DNA from: an uncultured Oribacterium sp.
Lineage (GTDB): Bacteria; Bacillota; Clostridia; Lachnospirales; Lachnospiraceae
Direction of reading: 5' to 3'
Length of the DNA: 64,000 bases
NCBI GenBank assembly: GCA_946413525.1
Contig: CAMKKZ010000017.1
Coordinates: 1 to 64,000 of the forward strand
Shown: positions 9,901 to 16,946 of the stretch, one piece after another
How the letters are laid out: each line of letters begins with the position of its first letter
Numbering within the stretch: the first letter of the stretch is position 1
The notes under the pieces: model-generated
What the model was told of the DNA's origin: nothing
Database searches by the model: none
Seen by the model: only the letters and a program-made list of their open reading frames with translations
Program-made: the position numbers and the translations under genes

Positions 9901-10531
9901 TGAGGGAAGAGGCGATCCGGTTCAGGAAGTTCTTCCTGGAATCATGGACGTGGAAGGGGATGATGAAGGGAATGATTCGGATGCTGTTTCCACGTTTGAA
10001 ACCCCTTTGGAATCGGAGCCTGCGGGCAATGCTTCCTCTGAGAATCTTGCCGTGAATCCATCTCGGACGTCAAGAAGCCGGAGGAAAGCTCAACTGAATT
10101 CAAAGGGCGGCCCGTCTCAGGCCAAAGATGAGAAAAAGCGGGGCAAGACCAGGAAGAAGACTTCGAAAGCCGAGAATGTAGTGGAAGCCGCGAATGATGG
10201 GGCAGCCGGGATGACTGATTCTAATGAGGAGCAGAATTCCGCCAAAACCACTGTCCAGGAGGGCAGGGAGGCAGAGCCGTCACAGACTGTTCAGTTTGAT
10301 CCGGAGGATTTTTTTCGGAAATACAGTGCAGGGGTAAATACAGTGCACCAGTACTACCTTAAGATTATGAAGACCTTTGGAAGGGCGGAAGGCAGAGTCC
10401 TCTATGACTGGACAAAGAAATTGATGCAGGCTGAGGTGAAGCGGAAGAAAGCCGAAAAAGCCCAGACGCAGGACGCGGGGGACGAGAACGAGGGTACGGA
10501 ACAGCAAAACGAGTCCGGCATCAGCGTTTAA
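6974..10531 (+). CDS. NYN/PIN-domain protein with giant repetitive middle region
   Basis: A 1185-residue protein. Residues 1-120 look like a NYN/PIN-type ribonuclease domain: MIILVDFENTHASG carries the first acidic residue, NALDMYIAS a second, and CIVSKDKGYSAV the Asp/Gly-rich third motif. Such domains cleave RNA using metal-bound acidic residues. From about residue 150 to 1080 the chain is low complexity: a Ser/Asn/Gly region, an (Asn-Ile-Asn-Ser) block, tandem NQE(D/N)RA(N/D)RADQ units, then tandem (D/N)(H/N)(V/A)DNAD units. The C-terminal 60 residues (FDPEDFFRKYSAGV..YDWTKKLMQAEV) again look folded. The start is TTG with GGAG about 9 bases upstream; no in-frame ATG keeps the domain. Function is inferred from the first domain only. 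Confidence 0.75.
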   Translation: MIILVDFENTHASGMAGYEYLNDSDTVVMYYSDENSAISKGVVDDLKTRGVNVRMVKLLKQHSNALDMYIASTTGMFLDTGEKICIVSKDKGYSAVKDFWHSLRNAEILLGETIEECFLNAVGNDDERIRNAKERNQKVLLTDSFETMNKIPTRPTLSRQNMRRRRNPSLDTTRNLEPVEILPNPLWNPGQQDNHGSVSENDGYDEDNHYIAAPGGRRQEPPASSSLSSSASGEAGGAGGYHAAMQSKGVSTVSENAGRLESATNGRSLERSKAISTEGSGGNSNIPSNQDAGRSRINQPREELNAAGMADRRNRRDDARHFANDRRHRDSRRAGFPGTDTDEEFGSRITDKGRGDKDGDITFDSNINSGINGSINSNINGNSNSNINGTINININSSKDGDFQGVSNLPEGRRGEEAERMSYPGTQGKDVAADGSDSSGQKGALSRPALNKGAAEDGQSARGKNVNSGEDGGRQSVQKPESGRTLSEAADASFANHVGQAGRSDAAYTGSSGKGGTSVWINSSSRLSSVTRLIPRINPNQVQFVYDPATGKMKKVGDTAEDSAVHADQAGQADDAGHEGNSNNANRADQVNQEDRANRADQINQENRADRADQVNQEDRANRADQVNQENRADQEDQANHKDGTDRIIDTGNKDHSDTIDAVDSGHRGKMTDLIDNVDRVDHVNNADHADNADNADNVNRVDNINNADHVDNTDLIDHVDNSGPIDHVDSTDSIDHDDNADHVSYIVHADDVANEAGSVELAGESSRKEGASPIGNSGDQGNNSNDSAFDEKANLSGQAFPAAVVPLPGQIGDAAAYGPNSEDEKEAGSGNLEFPLENEDDSEPNAESGLLNNDSEDIEGQLPVSSENIVGQIPVSFENVEGQLPVSDEDGHQAFSDGALGMTEDHGESESDNPSGMGVAAEKDNAAEMAKNIYPDDILSGEMSLSDASVGNGHVVSEESSAETLANSIGDLNFDEGRGDPVQEVLPGIMDVEGDDEGNDSDAVSTFETPLESEPAGNASSENLAVNPSRTSRSRRKAQLNSKGGPSQAKDEKKRGKTRKKTSKAENVVEAANDGAAGMTDSNEEQNSAKTTVQEGREAEPSQTVQFDPEDFFRKYSAGVNTVHQYYLKIMKTFGRAEGRVLYDWTKKLMQAEVKRKKAEKAQTQDAGDENEGTEQQNESGISV
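8735..8895 (+). repeat. Coding tandem repeat 1 in the NYN/PIN gene
   Basis: About 11-13 codon units resembling AAT CGC GC(G/C) GAT CAG (A/G)TT AAT CAG GAA are repeated roughly five times with very little drift at nucleotide level, indicating recent slippage or recombination. It encodes Asn-Arg-Ala-Asp-Gln-Val-Asn-Gln-Glu repeats. Confidence 0.8.
8995..9225 (+). repeat. Coding tandem repeat 2 in the NYN/PIN gene
   Basis: Units close to GAT(C/A)ATG(T/C)CGATAA are repeated many times and encode alternating Asp-His-Val-Asp-Asn/Asp-Asn-Ala tracts. The unit differs from the block at 8735, so two independent expansions occurred in one gene. Confidence 0.8.
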
Positions 10532-10985
10532 GCGGCTATATGTCGCTTTGACAGAGGAACCATGTAGCCTGCGATACCGCGGCTGTTTGTCGGGGATTAA
10601 AATGGCCCAAAAACCACTCTGATAGAGCGGCTATGCAGCCTGCGACACCGCGGCTGTTTGTCAGGGATTAAAATGGCTAAAAACCATTCTGATAGAGCAG
10701 CCTTATAGTTTGGTTTAATAAACTCAAAATTCAGAATATGAGCGAGTCGGCAGCGGATTGGTGGGAAATGCATCCTTCCAATCCGCTTTTTCTGCATTAT
10801 CAGCATTGAGAATGATTTTCATCGAGCGGGGTGCCCTATAGCCTGCGATACCGCAATTGTTTGTCAGGGATTAATGCGGCCAAAAACTATTTTGATTTTG
10901 ATAGAGAAGCCATTTAGATTGCGATATCGCAGATGTTTGTCATGAATTAAAATGGCTCAAAAAACACTTTAATAAAGGACTGTGA
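10532..10985 (+). repeat. Family A-variant repeats, about five copies
   Basis: Most of this 712-bp gene-free gap (10532-11243) is built of about 65-75 bp units: GCCTGCGATACCGC, then CTGTTTGTC(A/G)GGGATTAA, then AATGGC, then AAAAACCA and TCTGATAGAG. They share the AAAACC-CTCTGATAGA tail with family A. The copies get more degenerate toward 10985. The rest of the gap to 11243 is AT-rich with no gene that I can support. Confidence 0.75.
10752..10792 (+). terminator. Probable rho-independent terminator
   Basis: AGCGGATTGG (10752-10761) and CCAATCCGCT (10778-10787) form a perfect 10-bp stem with a 16-base loop, followed by TTTTTC. It lies 220 bp after the NYN/PIN gene stop, inside the repeat field. 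Confidence 0.7.
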
Positions 10986-11243
10986 AAGCTATGTAAAAAA
11001 GCCATAAGAAATCTTTTATATTTTACGGCGGTTGCCTATAATATATTTACGAAATATATATTGAAGGAATGTCCATTGATCCAGGGAACCGCATAACATG
11101 AAGACGACATAAAAAAATAGAAAATAAGTGAAAAAAGCCTTATGAAAGTATAAAGAAGGTATTGTGACGCCGTTATGTTGGTGCTGCGGGGATATTATGA
11201 GGATGTTGTGAGGACATTGTGAAGATGTTATGAGGAGGCCGCT

Positions 11244-12335
11244 ATGAAGAATTTAACTGCTCTTTTGTTGCTTTTAGTGCTCGTGGCATGCCCCGGTTTA
11301 TCCGCGCTTGCCGGACATCAGACTGCTCTGGAAGCTTTCAATGCCCTGATGTCGGGAGGGGAGACATCGGAAAATGGGCAAAAGACTACTGAAACCTGGC
11401 TGAACGAGATCTTGTCGGAGTCAGGGATGTATCCGGGATCCAATCAGACAAAGATTAAGGAGATTAAGGAGGAAGAACTTGCGTCCCGTCTGGAGCCATT
11501 GTCAATGATTACTGACAAAGACATTGCCGCTTACGCGTCCAGGCATGATTTGAAGGTGGCTCTGGTGCGAAATGCTTATTACAAGGCCCTGGCGAATGCG
11601 CTTGACGCCGAGATAAAGCTTCACCCCGCCACGGAAGAAAAATACCGGGATGCTCAAGTGATTCTATCTCTTTTTTTGGAGCGGAATCCGAATTCACAGG
11701 ACAAGGCATCCATGGCAAAGGTCAGGGAGCAGATGACTTCGGAGTATAGCGGGAAAATCGCGGAGCAGAGCGGACTGCCGGTACGGTTTGTGGAATTTCT
11801 CATTATGAACGAAAACTGGAGAGACGACAGTTGGGAAAACGATGAGGACTGGCGCATAGCAGCAGGCTGGAGCGTCTCCAAGGCGGAAAGCTTTCCCGAT
11901 ATCACCATCGGAAGCAGGGATGCGGATGGTTCTACTCGGATTGCGGATATGCAGGGGCTTCTTATCAGCCTGGGATACCTGAAGGGCAAAGCAGATGGCA
12001 TTTTCAGTCCTCGTACCCAGTCGGCCCTGTTGGAGTTCCAGCTTGCGAATGGCCTCAAGGCATCGGGTACCTATTCATTTTCTGATTATGAGCGGCTGAT
12101 TTCGAAGGATGCGGTGGCACGTTGGGATTACCATGATGATTTTTGGGATTCCGATGATCTTGACAGTTATAATACGCCTGGCCGAACAGATACTCCGGAT
12201 AAATCAGATGCGTCGGATCAGACAGATACTCCTGACCGGACGGATACTCCGGATAAATCAGATGCATCGGATCGGACGGATACTCCGGACAAATCGGATA
12301 CTCCGGATCGGACAGATACTCCGGACGATGACTGA
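11244..12335 (+). CDS. Secreted peptidoglycan-binding-domain protein
   Basis: 363 residues with an N-terminal signal peptide (hydrophobic core ALLLLLVLVACPGLSALAG). Residues about 70-200 form a helical domain that recurs in the gene at 16114 (shared pattern ALANAL, then a Leu-rich LFL segment, then MT and an I-x-E-x-[SA]-G-[LV]-P motif). Residues about 225-290 fit a PG_binding_1 domain (ADMQGLLISLGYLKGKADG, then QSALLEFQ), which usually anchors proteins to cell-wall peptidoglycan. The C-terminus is a tandem TDTPD(K/R)(S/T)DASD linker. The ATG follows GAGGAGG. It lies 6 bases upstream of the CotH gene, indicating co-translation, and two genes upstream of a two-component system. Confidence 0.8.
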   Translation: MKNLTALLLLLVLVACPGLSALAGHQTALEAFNALMSGGETSENGQKTTETWLNEILSESGMYPGSNQTKIKEIKEEELASRLEPLSMITDKDIAAYASRHDLKVALVRNAYYKALANALDAEIKLHPATEEKYRDAQVILSLFLERNPNSQDKASMAKVREQMTSEYSGKIAEQSGLPVRFVEFLIMNENWRDDSWENDEDWRIAAGWSVSKAESFPDITIGSRDADGSTRIADMQGLLISLGYLKGKADGIFSPRTQSALLEFQLANGLKASGTYSFSDYERLISKDAVARWDYHDDFWDSDDLDSYNTPGRTDTPDKSDASDQTDTPDRTDTPDKSDASDRTDTPDKSDTPDRTDTPDDD

Positions 12336-12341
12336 CGAAAT

Positions 12342-13697
12342 ATGACAGGGAATAATGCCATGCCCGTGACTTTGTCCCTGCTCCTTCTCTCTGCCTCCGT
12401 ACTGCTTCTCTTCGCGCGTCCAGAGGCCGGGACGGGGGCTGAAATAAAGGATCGTAATGAGCTGGACAAAATAACGTTCTCGCGGGAAATGATTCCTCAG
12501 TCGGAGGATTCCGTTTTTCAGAAAGGTTCTGTTTTCCGGGAAGGGCGTTTCGACTTGCCGGTTCTGTCCGTTGTCACCGAAAAGGAAGGGATTCCGGGAG
12601 ATGAGGGAGAAAAGGGAATACTTCGGATTTATGAGATGGATACGGAGGGGGAGCCCGGCATTACAATGGAATCGCCTGTTGAAATCAGTATCAGGGGAAA
12701 TACCAGCAGGTATTTTCCTAAAAAAAGTTATCGGATGAAGCTGCTCAACAAATCAGGGCAGAAACGAAATCGTTCCATTGCCGGGCTGCGTTCGGATGAT
12801 GATTGGATTCTGAACCCCATGTATTCTGATACATCCAAAATACGTGAGGCGGTAAGCTACTGGCTTTGGGATGAGGTAAATTCAAAGGGGCGATATGCAA
12901 GGAGCTCGCGCGTTCAATTCGGCGAACTTTGGATGAACGGACAATACTGGGGGCTGTACGGCATCCAGGAGCGTATAGATCGTAAACAGGTGGGGGCGGA
13001 CAGGCAGATGGGCATCCTCTACAAGGTCAGGACAAACGACAGGCCTTCGGTTGAGGAGCTTTTGAGATGTGAAGATCCCGAGCGATGCCATGGCATCGAG
13101 CTGGTTTTTGCCGGCAGCGCCGTTACATCGCCATGGCTGCCAGCGGCTGATTATATAGCATTATTGGAAGGACGGGATCCGCCGGGGAATTCCCGCCTTT
13201 CCCCTGAAAACGTGGTAGATTACGCGTTGTGGGCCACATTGGTGCAGGCCAGGGACGGTCATTTCAAAAATCAATTCATACATTGTGTATGGACAGGTGA
13301 AGGCTATGAGTTATACCGTATTCCGTGGGATCTGAATCATACGCTGGGGGATCTTTGGAATGGAGATTCAGCGGAAACAAATTTTCTTGAATATGATATC
13401 ACAAATCTTGCCCTGGATGATATAATGGACAAGATGATTATCGGTGATGACGCCATGCTGCATGAGGCAATCAGGACACGTTGGGAGGAACTGCGGAAGG
13501 GAGGCCTTTCGGAAAACAGAATATTGTCAATGGCTGACGAATTGTTTGAGAGGCTTTACCTTGCCATTTTGCGGGATAGTGAGAGATGGCCTGCCTGCGG
13601 TATGGGCGATGGGAATGCCACTAATATCCGTGATATCGAGGACTTTGTTCGTGTCATGCTGCGTCGCATGGACGGATGGACTGCGTCGTTGAGCTGA
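12342..13697 (+). CDS. CotH-family kinase-like protein, secreted
   Basis: 451 residues of the CotH (spore-coat protein kinase-like) family. The family signature GNTSRYFPKKSYRMKLL lies near residue 125 and YRIPWDLNHTLGD, the likely metal/ATP-binding segment, near residue 325. A signal sequence (PVTLSLLLLSASVLLLFA) suggests export. In Bacillus CotH phosphorylates coat proteins; in Clostridia many CotH-like proteins are cell-surface or sporulation associated, and the substrate here is unknown. The ATG is 6 bases after the stop of the peptidoglycan-binding gene with no strong Shine-Dalgarno site, so translational coupling is likely. The two gene products may act at the same wall site. Confidence 0.85.
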   Translation: MTGNNAMPVTLSLLLLSASVLLLFARPEAGTGAEIKDRNELDKITFSREMIPQSEDSVFQKGSVFREGRFDLPVLSVVTEKEGIPGDEGEKGILRIYEMDTEGEPGITMESPVEISIRGNTSRYFPKKSYRMKLLNKSGQKRNRSIAGLRSDDDWILNPMYSDTSKIREAVSYWLWDEVNSKGRYARSSRVQFGELWMNGQYWGLYGIQERIDRKQVGADRQMGILYKVRTNDRPSVEELLRCEDPERCHGIELVFAGSAVTSPWLPAADYIALLEGRDPPGNSRLSPENVVDYALWATLVQARDGHFKNQFIHCVWTGEGYELYRIPWDLNHTLGDLWNGDSAETNFLEYDITNLALDDIMDKMIIGDDAMLHEAIRTRWEELRKGGLSENRILSMADELFERLYLAILRDSERWPACGMGDGNATNIRDIEDFVRVMLRRMDGWTASLS

Positions 13698-13705
13698 GAT
13701 AAACC

Positions 13706-13868
13706 ATATTAACAGAGCGGCCGGCTTTGGGGATTGCGATACCGCATCTGCCAGTCGGGCATTAAGAAGGCTCAAAAACCATCTTAAATAGAAGGGCTTT
13801 GGAGATTGCGATACCGCATCTGCCAGTCGGGCATTAAGAAGGCTCAAAAACCATCTTAATAGAGGGGA
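13706..13868 (+). repeat. Family A-variant repeat, two tandem copies
   Basis: Two units of about 76 bp share GCTTTGG(G/A)GATTGCGATACCG, CATCTGCCAGTCGGGCATTAA and GAAGGCTCAAAAACCATCTTAA almost without change. They fill the gap between the CotH gene and the response regulator, and the ribosome binding site of the latter follows directly. Confidence 0.85.
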
Positions 13869-13877
13869 CGGTAATTC

Positions 13878-14606
13878 ATGGCAACTATCTGGATCGTTGA
13901 GGATGATCCGAATATCAGCAGATTAATTGAAATTAGTGTCACAAAAGTCGGGCATCAGACAAAATGCTTCGCTGACGCGGAGGAGCTTGATCTTGAGTTG
14001 AAAAACCGGGCCGTCCTGCCTGATCTCATGCTGTTGGATCTGATGTTGCGCGCGAAAAGTGGCTTTGACGTGCTGAAGGAATGGAAGGCCGGACTTCGAA
14101 CGCGCGCCATCCCCATTATCATCATCTCCGCGCGGAGCGTGGAACGGGATAAGGTAATGGGACTTGAGCTGGGGGCGGAGGATTATATTACCAAGCCCTT
14201 CGGCGTGCGGGAATTGCAGGCGCGTGTGCAGACAGCGCTGCGAAGGCTTAAGCCGGAACCGGAACGTCTTGCCATAGGGGATTTGACATTGTTTCCGGAA
14301 TCGAGGGGAACTTTTGTGAACGGAGTCCGGGTGGATCTCACCGCAATGGAATTTGACCTGCTTTATTACCTGGCCTGCCGTCAGGGGCAGACGGTCACCC
14401 GGGCCGCATTGCTGAGGGATGTATGGGGATATATAGGAGACGGTGATACCACGCGCACAGTGGATTCCCACATCAAGACGCTCCGATCAAAGCTTAAGGA
14501 TAATGCCGGGAAGCCGCATTTAATAGAAACCGTGAGGGGCACGGGATATAGGTTTTCGTCTGAGGATCCGGGCAGATGTGATACGGTACCTGTTGATCAG
14601 GAATAG
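13878..14606 (+). CDS. OmpR/PhoP-type response regulator
   Basis: 242 residues: receiver domain (1-120) plus winged-helix DNA-binding domain (about 130-235). The acidic pocket is EDD at residues 8-10, the phospho-acceptor is D54 in LMLLDLML, and the switch lysine is K106 in YITKPFG. The output domain ends with the family hallmark IETVRGTGYRF. It is a transcription regulator controlled by the kinase encoded directly downstream. Position next to CotH and peptidoglycan-binding genes suggests a cell-envelope regulon (inference). ATG with GGGGACGG nearby. Confidence 0.93.
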   Translation: MATIWIVEDDPNISRLIEISVTKVGHQTKCFADAEELDLELKNRAVLPDLMLLDLMLRAKSGFDVLKEWKAGLRTRAIPIIIISARSVERDKVMGLELGAEDYITKPFGVRELQARVQTALRRLKPEPERLAIGDLTLFPESRGTFVNGVRVDLTAMEFDLLYYLACRQGQTVTRAALLRDVWGYIGDGDTTRTVDSHIKTLRSKLKDNAGKPHLIETVRGTGYRFSSEDPGRCDTVPVDQE

Positions 14607-14664
14607 TGGATCAGGAACTCGCTTTGACATAGTGGATAGAAACCACTTTAATAGGGGAGGGGAC

Positions 14665-16017
14665 TTGAAGAAGGAACTGGAAGCCGTTTATTGGCGCGGG
14701 ATATTGATTACGCTTGCCATGGCGATGCTGGTCATCGGTGGTATGGTAAAGCTGAAAATGGATGATACCCGTAACAACCTGAATGCCATTTTGTACGCCG
14801 CTTCCAGATGGACTTTGGATTCCAACGAGGATCTGCAAAGTCTGGCGGAGGATATCGCTGGGGTGCTGCCGTGTATGCGGGTTACCTATATGATGGATTC
14901 CGGACTGATTCTTGCGGACAGCGAACAGGATGCAGATTTTTCAACAAACCATTACAAAGATAAAGAGATTACCGCCGCCCGCAGGGGAGAAACAGGGCGG
15001 CAGTTTCGCATATCATCGGAAAGTGCAGCATTGATTCTGTATATGGCAAAACGCATAGCACCACAATTGATACTGAGGGTCAGTTACCCGGTACTGGAGG
15101 TGGCCGGGATGCTGCTGATTTACGGTGTTCTGCTGTTGCTTGTGTTCCTCGTGTTTTACCAGCTTCAAAAGAGAGCCATTGCCCGCTTCGCGGAAAAGCA
15201 GAGCAGGCAATTTGATGAAATACGCAAGCTTCTGGATGGCGAGACACAGTACGTGGAAGCGGTATTTCCGGAGTTCAAGCCTTATCTTGACGGGATTTCC
15301 TATCGCATAGGGCGCCTGAAGGAGGATCGCCAGGAAATCCTCCGAACGATGAACCTGCGGTCTGATTTTGTGGCCAATGCGAGTCATGAGCTGCGCAGTC
15401 CCCTGACATCCGTAAGAGGCTATGCCGAATTGCTGGAGGAGGGGCTGGCCGACACGCCTGAGGAGCAGCTTCTATGTATTCAGACTATACGGCAGGAATG
15501 CGACCGTATGTTGACGGTTATTGATGATATCCTTCGGCTCAGCAAGGCAGAACGGGGAACTTCGGATTCGCCCGGGCGGAGGGCTGCCGCGCCTTTCGCC
15601 GAGGAGATACGGAAGGCTCTTTTGCCAAGGGCGGCAAAAAAAGGCATAGACATCCGCATTTCCGGAAACATGGAGATTGAGGCATCCGAAAAGGATTTAT
15701 GGGAGATTTTTTACAACCTCATGGACAACGCCGTTCGCTATGGCCGGAAGGGCGGATATGTCAGGGTAAGTCTTTCGGAAGGACGGATTGTGGTGGAAGA
15801 CAATGGTATAGGCATTGATGAAGCGCATGCAGGCCGGATTTTCGAGCAGTTTTACAGGGTTGAAGATGCCCGTAATACGGATGAGGGCGGTACAGGGCTG
15901 GGCTTGTCCATTGTCAAAGCCATTGTCGAACGGCGCGGCGGTACCATAAGTGTGCGGAGTCATCCGGGAGAGGGTACAAGCTTCATCCTGGAATTTGCTT
16001 CGGCCAAACCCATTTAG
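14665..16017 (+). CDS. Membrane sensor histidine kinase, PhoR-like
   Basis: About 450 residues: TM1 (residues about 10-28), extracytoplasmic sensor of some 125 residues, TM2 (LLIYGVLLLLVFLVFYQL), then HisKA and HATPase domains. The phospho-acceptor is H241 in NASHELRSPLTSV. N box LMDNAVRYG, G1 DNGIGI and G2 GGTGLGLSIV are intact. It is the partner of the preceding regulator. I chose TTG at 14665 because GGGGAGG stands just before it and TM1 then sits at the N-terminus; an upstream in-frame GTG (14578) overlaps the regulator gene and would add 29 unlikely residues, partly encoded by a repeat-like stretch. Confidence 0.9.
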   Translation: MKKELEAVYWRGILITLAMAMLVIGGMVKLKMDDTRNNLNAILYAASRWTLDSNEDLQSLAEDIAGVLPCMRVTYMMDSGLILADSEQDADFSTNHYKDKEITAARRGETGRQFRISSESAALILYMAKRIAPQLILRVSYPVLEVAGMLLIYGVLLLLVFLVFYQLQKRAIARFAEKQSRQFDEIRKLLDGETQYVEAVFPEFKPYLDGISYRIGRLKEDRQEILRTMNLRSDFVANASHELRSPLTSVRGYAELLEEGLADTPEEQLLCIQTIRQECDRMLTVIDDILRLSKAERGTSDSPGRRAAAPFAEEIRKALLPRAAKKGIDIRISGNMEIEASEKDLWEIFYNLMDNAVRYGRKGGYVRVSLSEGRIVVEDNGIGIDEAHAGRIFEQFYRVEDARNTDEGGTGLGLSIVKAIVERRGGTISVRSHPGEGTSFILEFASAKPI

Positions 16018-16066
16018 ATAGATGAGCCGGTTTGCCCCGCAGGAGTTTCGCTATGGAATAGGGGAG
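16012..16066 (+). repeat. Family A repeat, partial copy
   Basis: TAGATAGATGAGCCGGTTTG, CCCCGCAGG and TTTCGCTATGGAATAGGGGAG match the front half of the family A unit at 2020. It overlaps the stop region of the histidine kinase gene. Confidence 0.6.
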
Positions 16067-16113
16067 AAATAGGAAATCAGGGCTTGGAGGGTCTGTTAGG
16101 ACAGGGAGGGGTA

Positions 16114-16689
16114 ATGAAACGACTGCTGTTTTTCTCTATTATGATGTCAGCGCTTTTGCTGCTTCCCATGAGGACCTTTGCCGGCATCTGGAATGAGGAA
16201 CATGAAGTGCGCTGTCAGGAGAATCGTTTGAACTGCCGGATTCTCCAGATTGTAATGATGGGCAGCTTTGACTGCTGCTCCCCGGAGGACGGTGTAAGCG
16301 TACGGGTGCTGTCAGCCGCATTTCCCCAGCTATGCGGTATTTCGGAGGAAGATATTGAACATTTATGCAAGGAGTTTGGAGCCGAAAAAGAGGATGTGCT
16401 TGAAAATTGGCACATTGCCCTGGCGAACGCGTTATGGGCCGACATTCTTGCCGAGGGGGTGCCGGAGGGGGGCATGAATCCGGCGCGGTTGATACTGCTT
16501 TTGTTTCTTGATCCTTCCAGAGAGTCTGATTCGGAGGAGCAGATGGCGCAGATTCGCAAGGGGATGACTGATGACACATTTCGGATTATTTCGGAAGGGG
16601 CGGGTGTCCCGGAGGGATTTGCCCGCTGGCTGATAGGGGGCGATGACTGGCAGCTCCATCGGGCCGCTCTCAGTAAGGAGAAGGGATAG
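16114..16689 (+). CDS. Small secreted protein sharing a domain with 11244-12335
   Basis: 191 residues with a signal peptide (MKRLLFFSIMMSALLLLPMRTFAG). The mature part matches residues about 95-205 of the peptidoglycan-binding protein: ITDKDIAAYA versus ISEEDIEHLC, ALANALDAEI versus ALANALWADI, ILSLFL versus ILLLFL, and EQSGLPVRFVEFLI versus EGAGVPEGFARWLI. It lacks the peptidoglycan-binding domain and the TDTPD tail. I know no family name for this shared domain. The ATG follows AGGGAGGGG; an upstream TTG (16084) is less likely. The two paralogues bracket the CotH and two-component genes, which suggests a common regulon. Confidence 0.7.
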   Translation: MKRLLFFSIMMSALLLLPMRTFAGIWNEEHEVRCQENRLNCRILQIVMMGSFDCCSPEDGVSVRVLSAAFPQLCGISEEDIEHLCKEFGAEKEDVLENWHIALANALWADILAEGVPEGGMNPARLILLLFLDPSRESDSEEQMAQIRKGMTDDTFRIISEGAGVPEGFARWLIGGDDWQLHRAALSKEKG

Positions 16690-16744
16690 GAACAGATTGG
16701 ATGGGCAATTGAATGGGCAGTTACAACAGTTCTGTATAAAGCTA

Positions 16745-16773
16745 TTGAAATATCCATATGAATGTGTTATTTT
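16745..16773 (+). promoter_or_regulatory. Likely promoter of the tup operon
   Basis: TTGAAA (16745-16750), a 17-base spacer and TATTTT (16768-16773) fit a sigma-70-type promoter. The predicted start coincides with the first base of the folded leader at 16781, which supports the call. Confidence 0.6.
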
Positions 16774-16780
16774 CATATTC

Positions 16781-16917
16781 GGCGGCAGGATAGGTAACAG
16801 GGGAGGGATTCAATCACCCGGATTCCTAGCTGCTGTCAGAAGGATGAACCGTGGTGGACGAGCCCCGTTTCATACGTTTCCCGGTGTGCCGGGTTTACGT
16901 ATGGGGCTCTTTTTTTG
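16781..16917 (+). promoter_or_regulatory. Structured leader with intrinsic terminator before tupA (possible riboswitch)
   Basis: An outer stem GGCGGCAG/CTGCTGTC (16781-16788 with 16830-16837) encloses further short stems. After a spacer comes a long terminator hairpin at 16860-16911: GAGCCCC and ATACGT pair with ACGTAT and GGGGCTC around an inner CCGG/CCGG, followed by a run of seven T. A terminator inside the 5' leader of a transporter operon is the classic layout of transcription attenuation. Tungstate, molybdate or the cofactor is the natural ligand guess, but the sequence does not match a riboswitch class that I can name with confidence. Confidence 0.6.
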
Positions 16918-16946
16918 TTTTTTTACATTTTTCAGGAGGAAAAGAA

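Noticed and set aside
16851-16946. Upstream GTG start for tupA
   Set aside because: It would translate the intrinsic terminator and put 32 residues in front of a clear lipoprotein signal; ATG 16947 has a good binding site.
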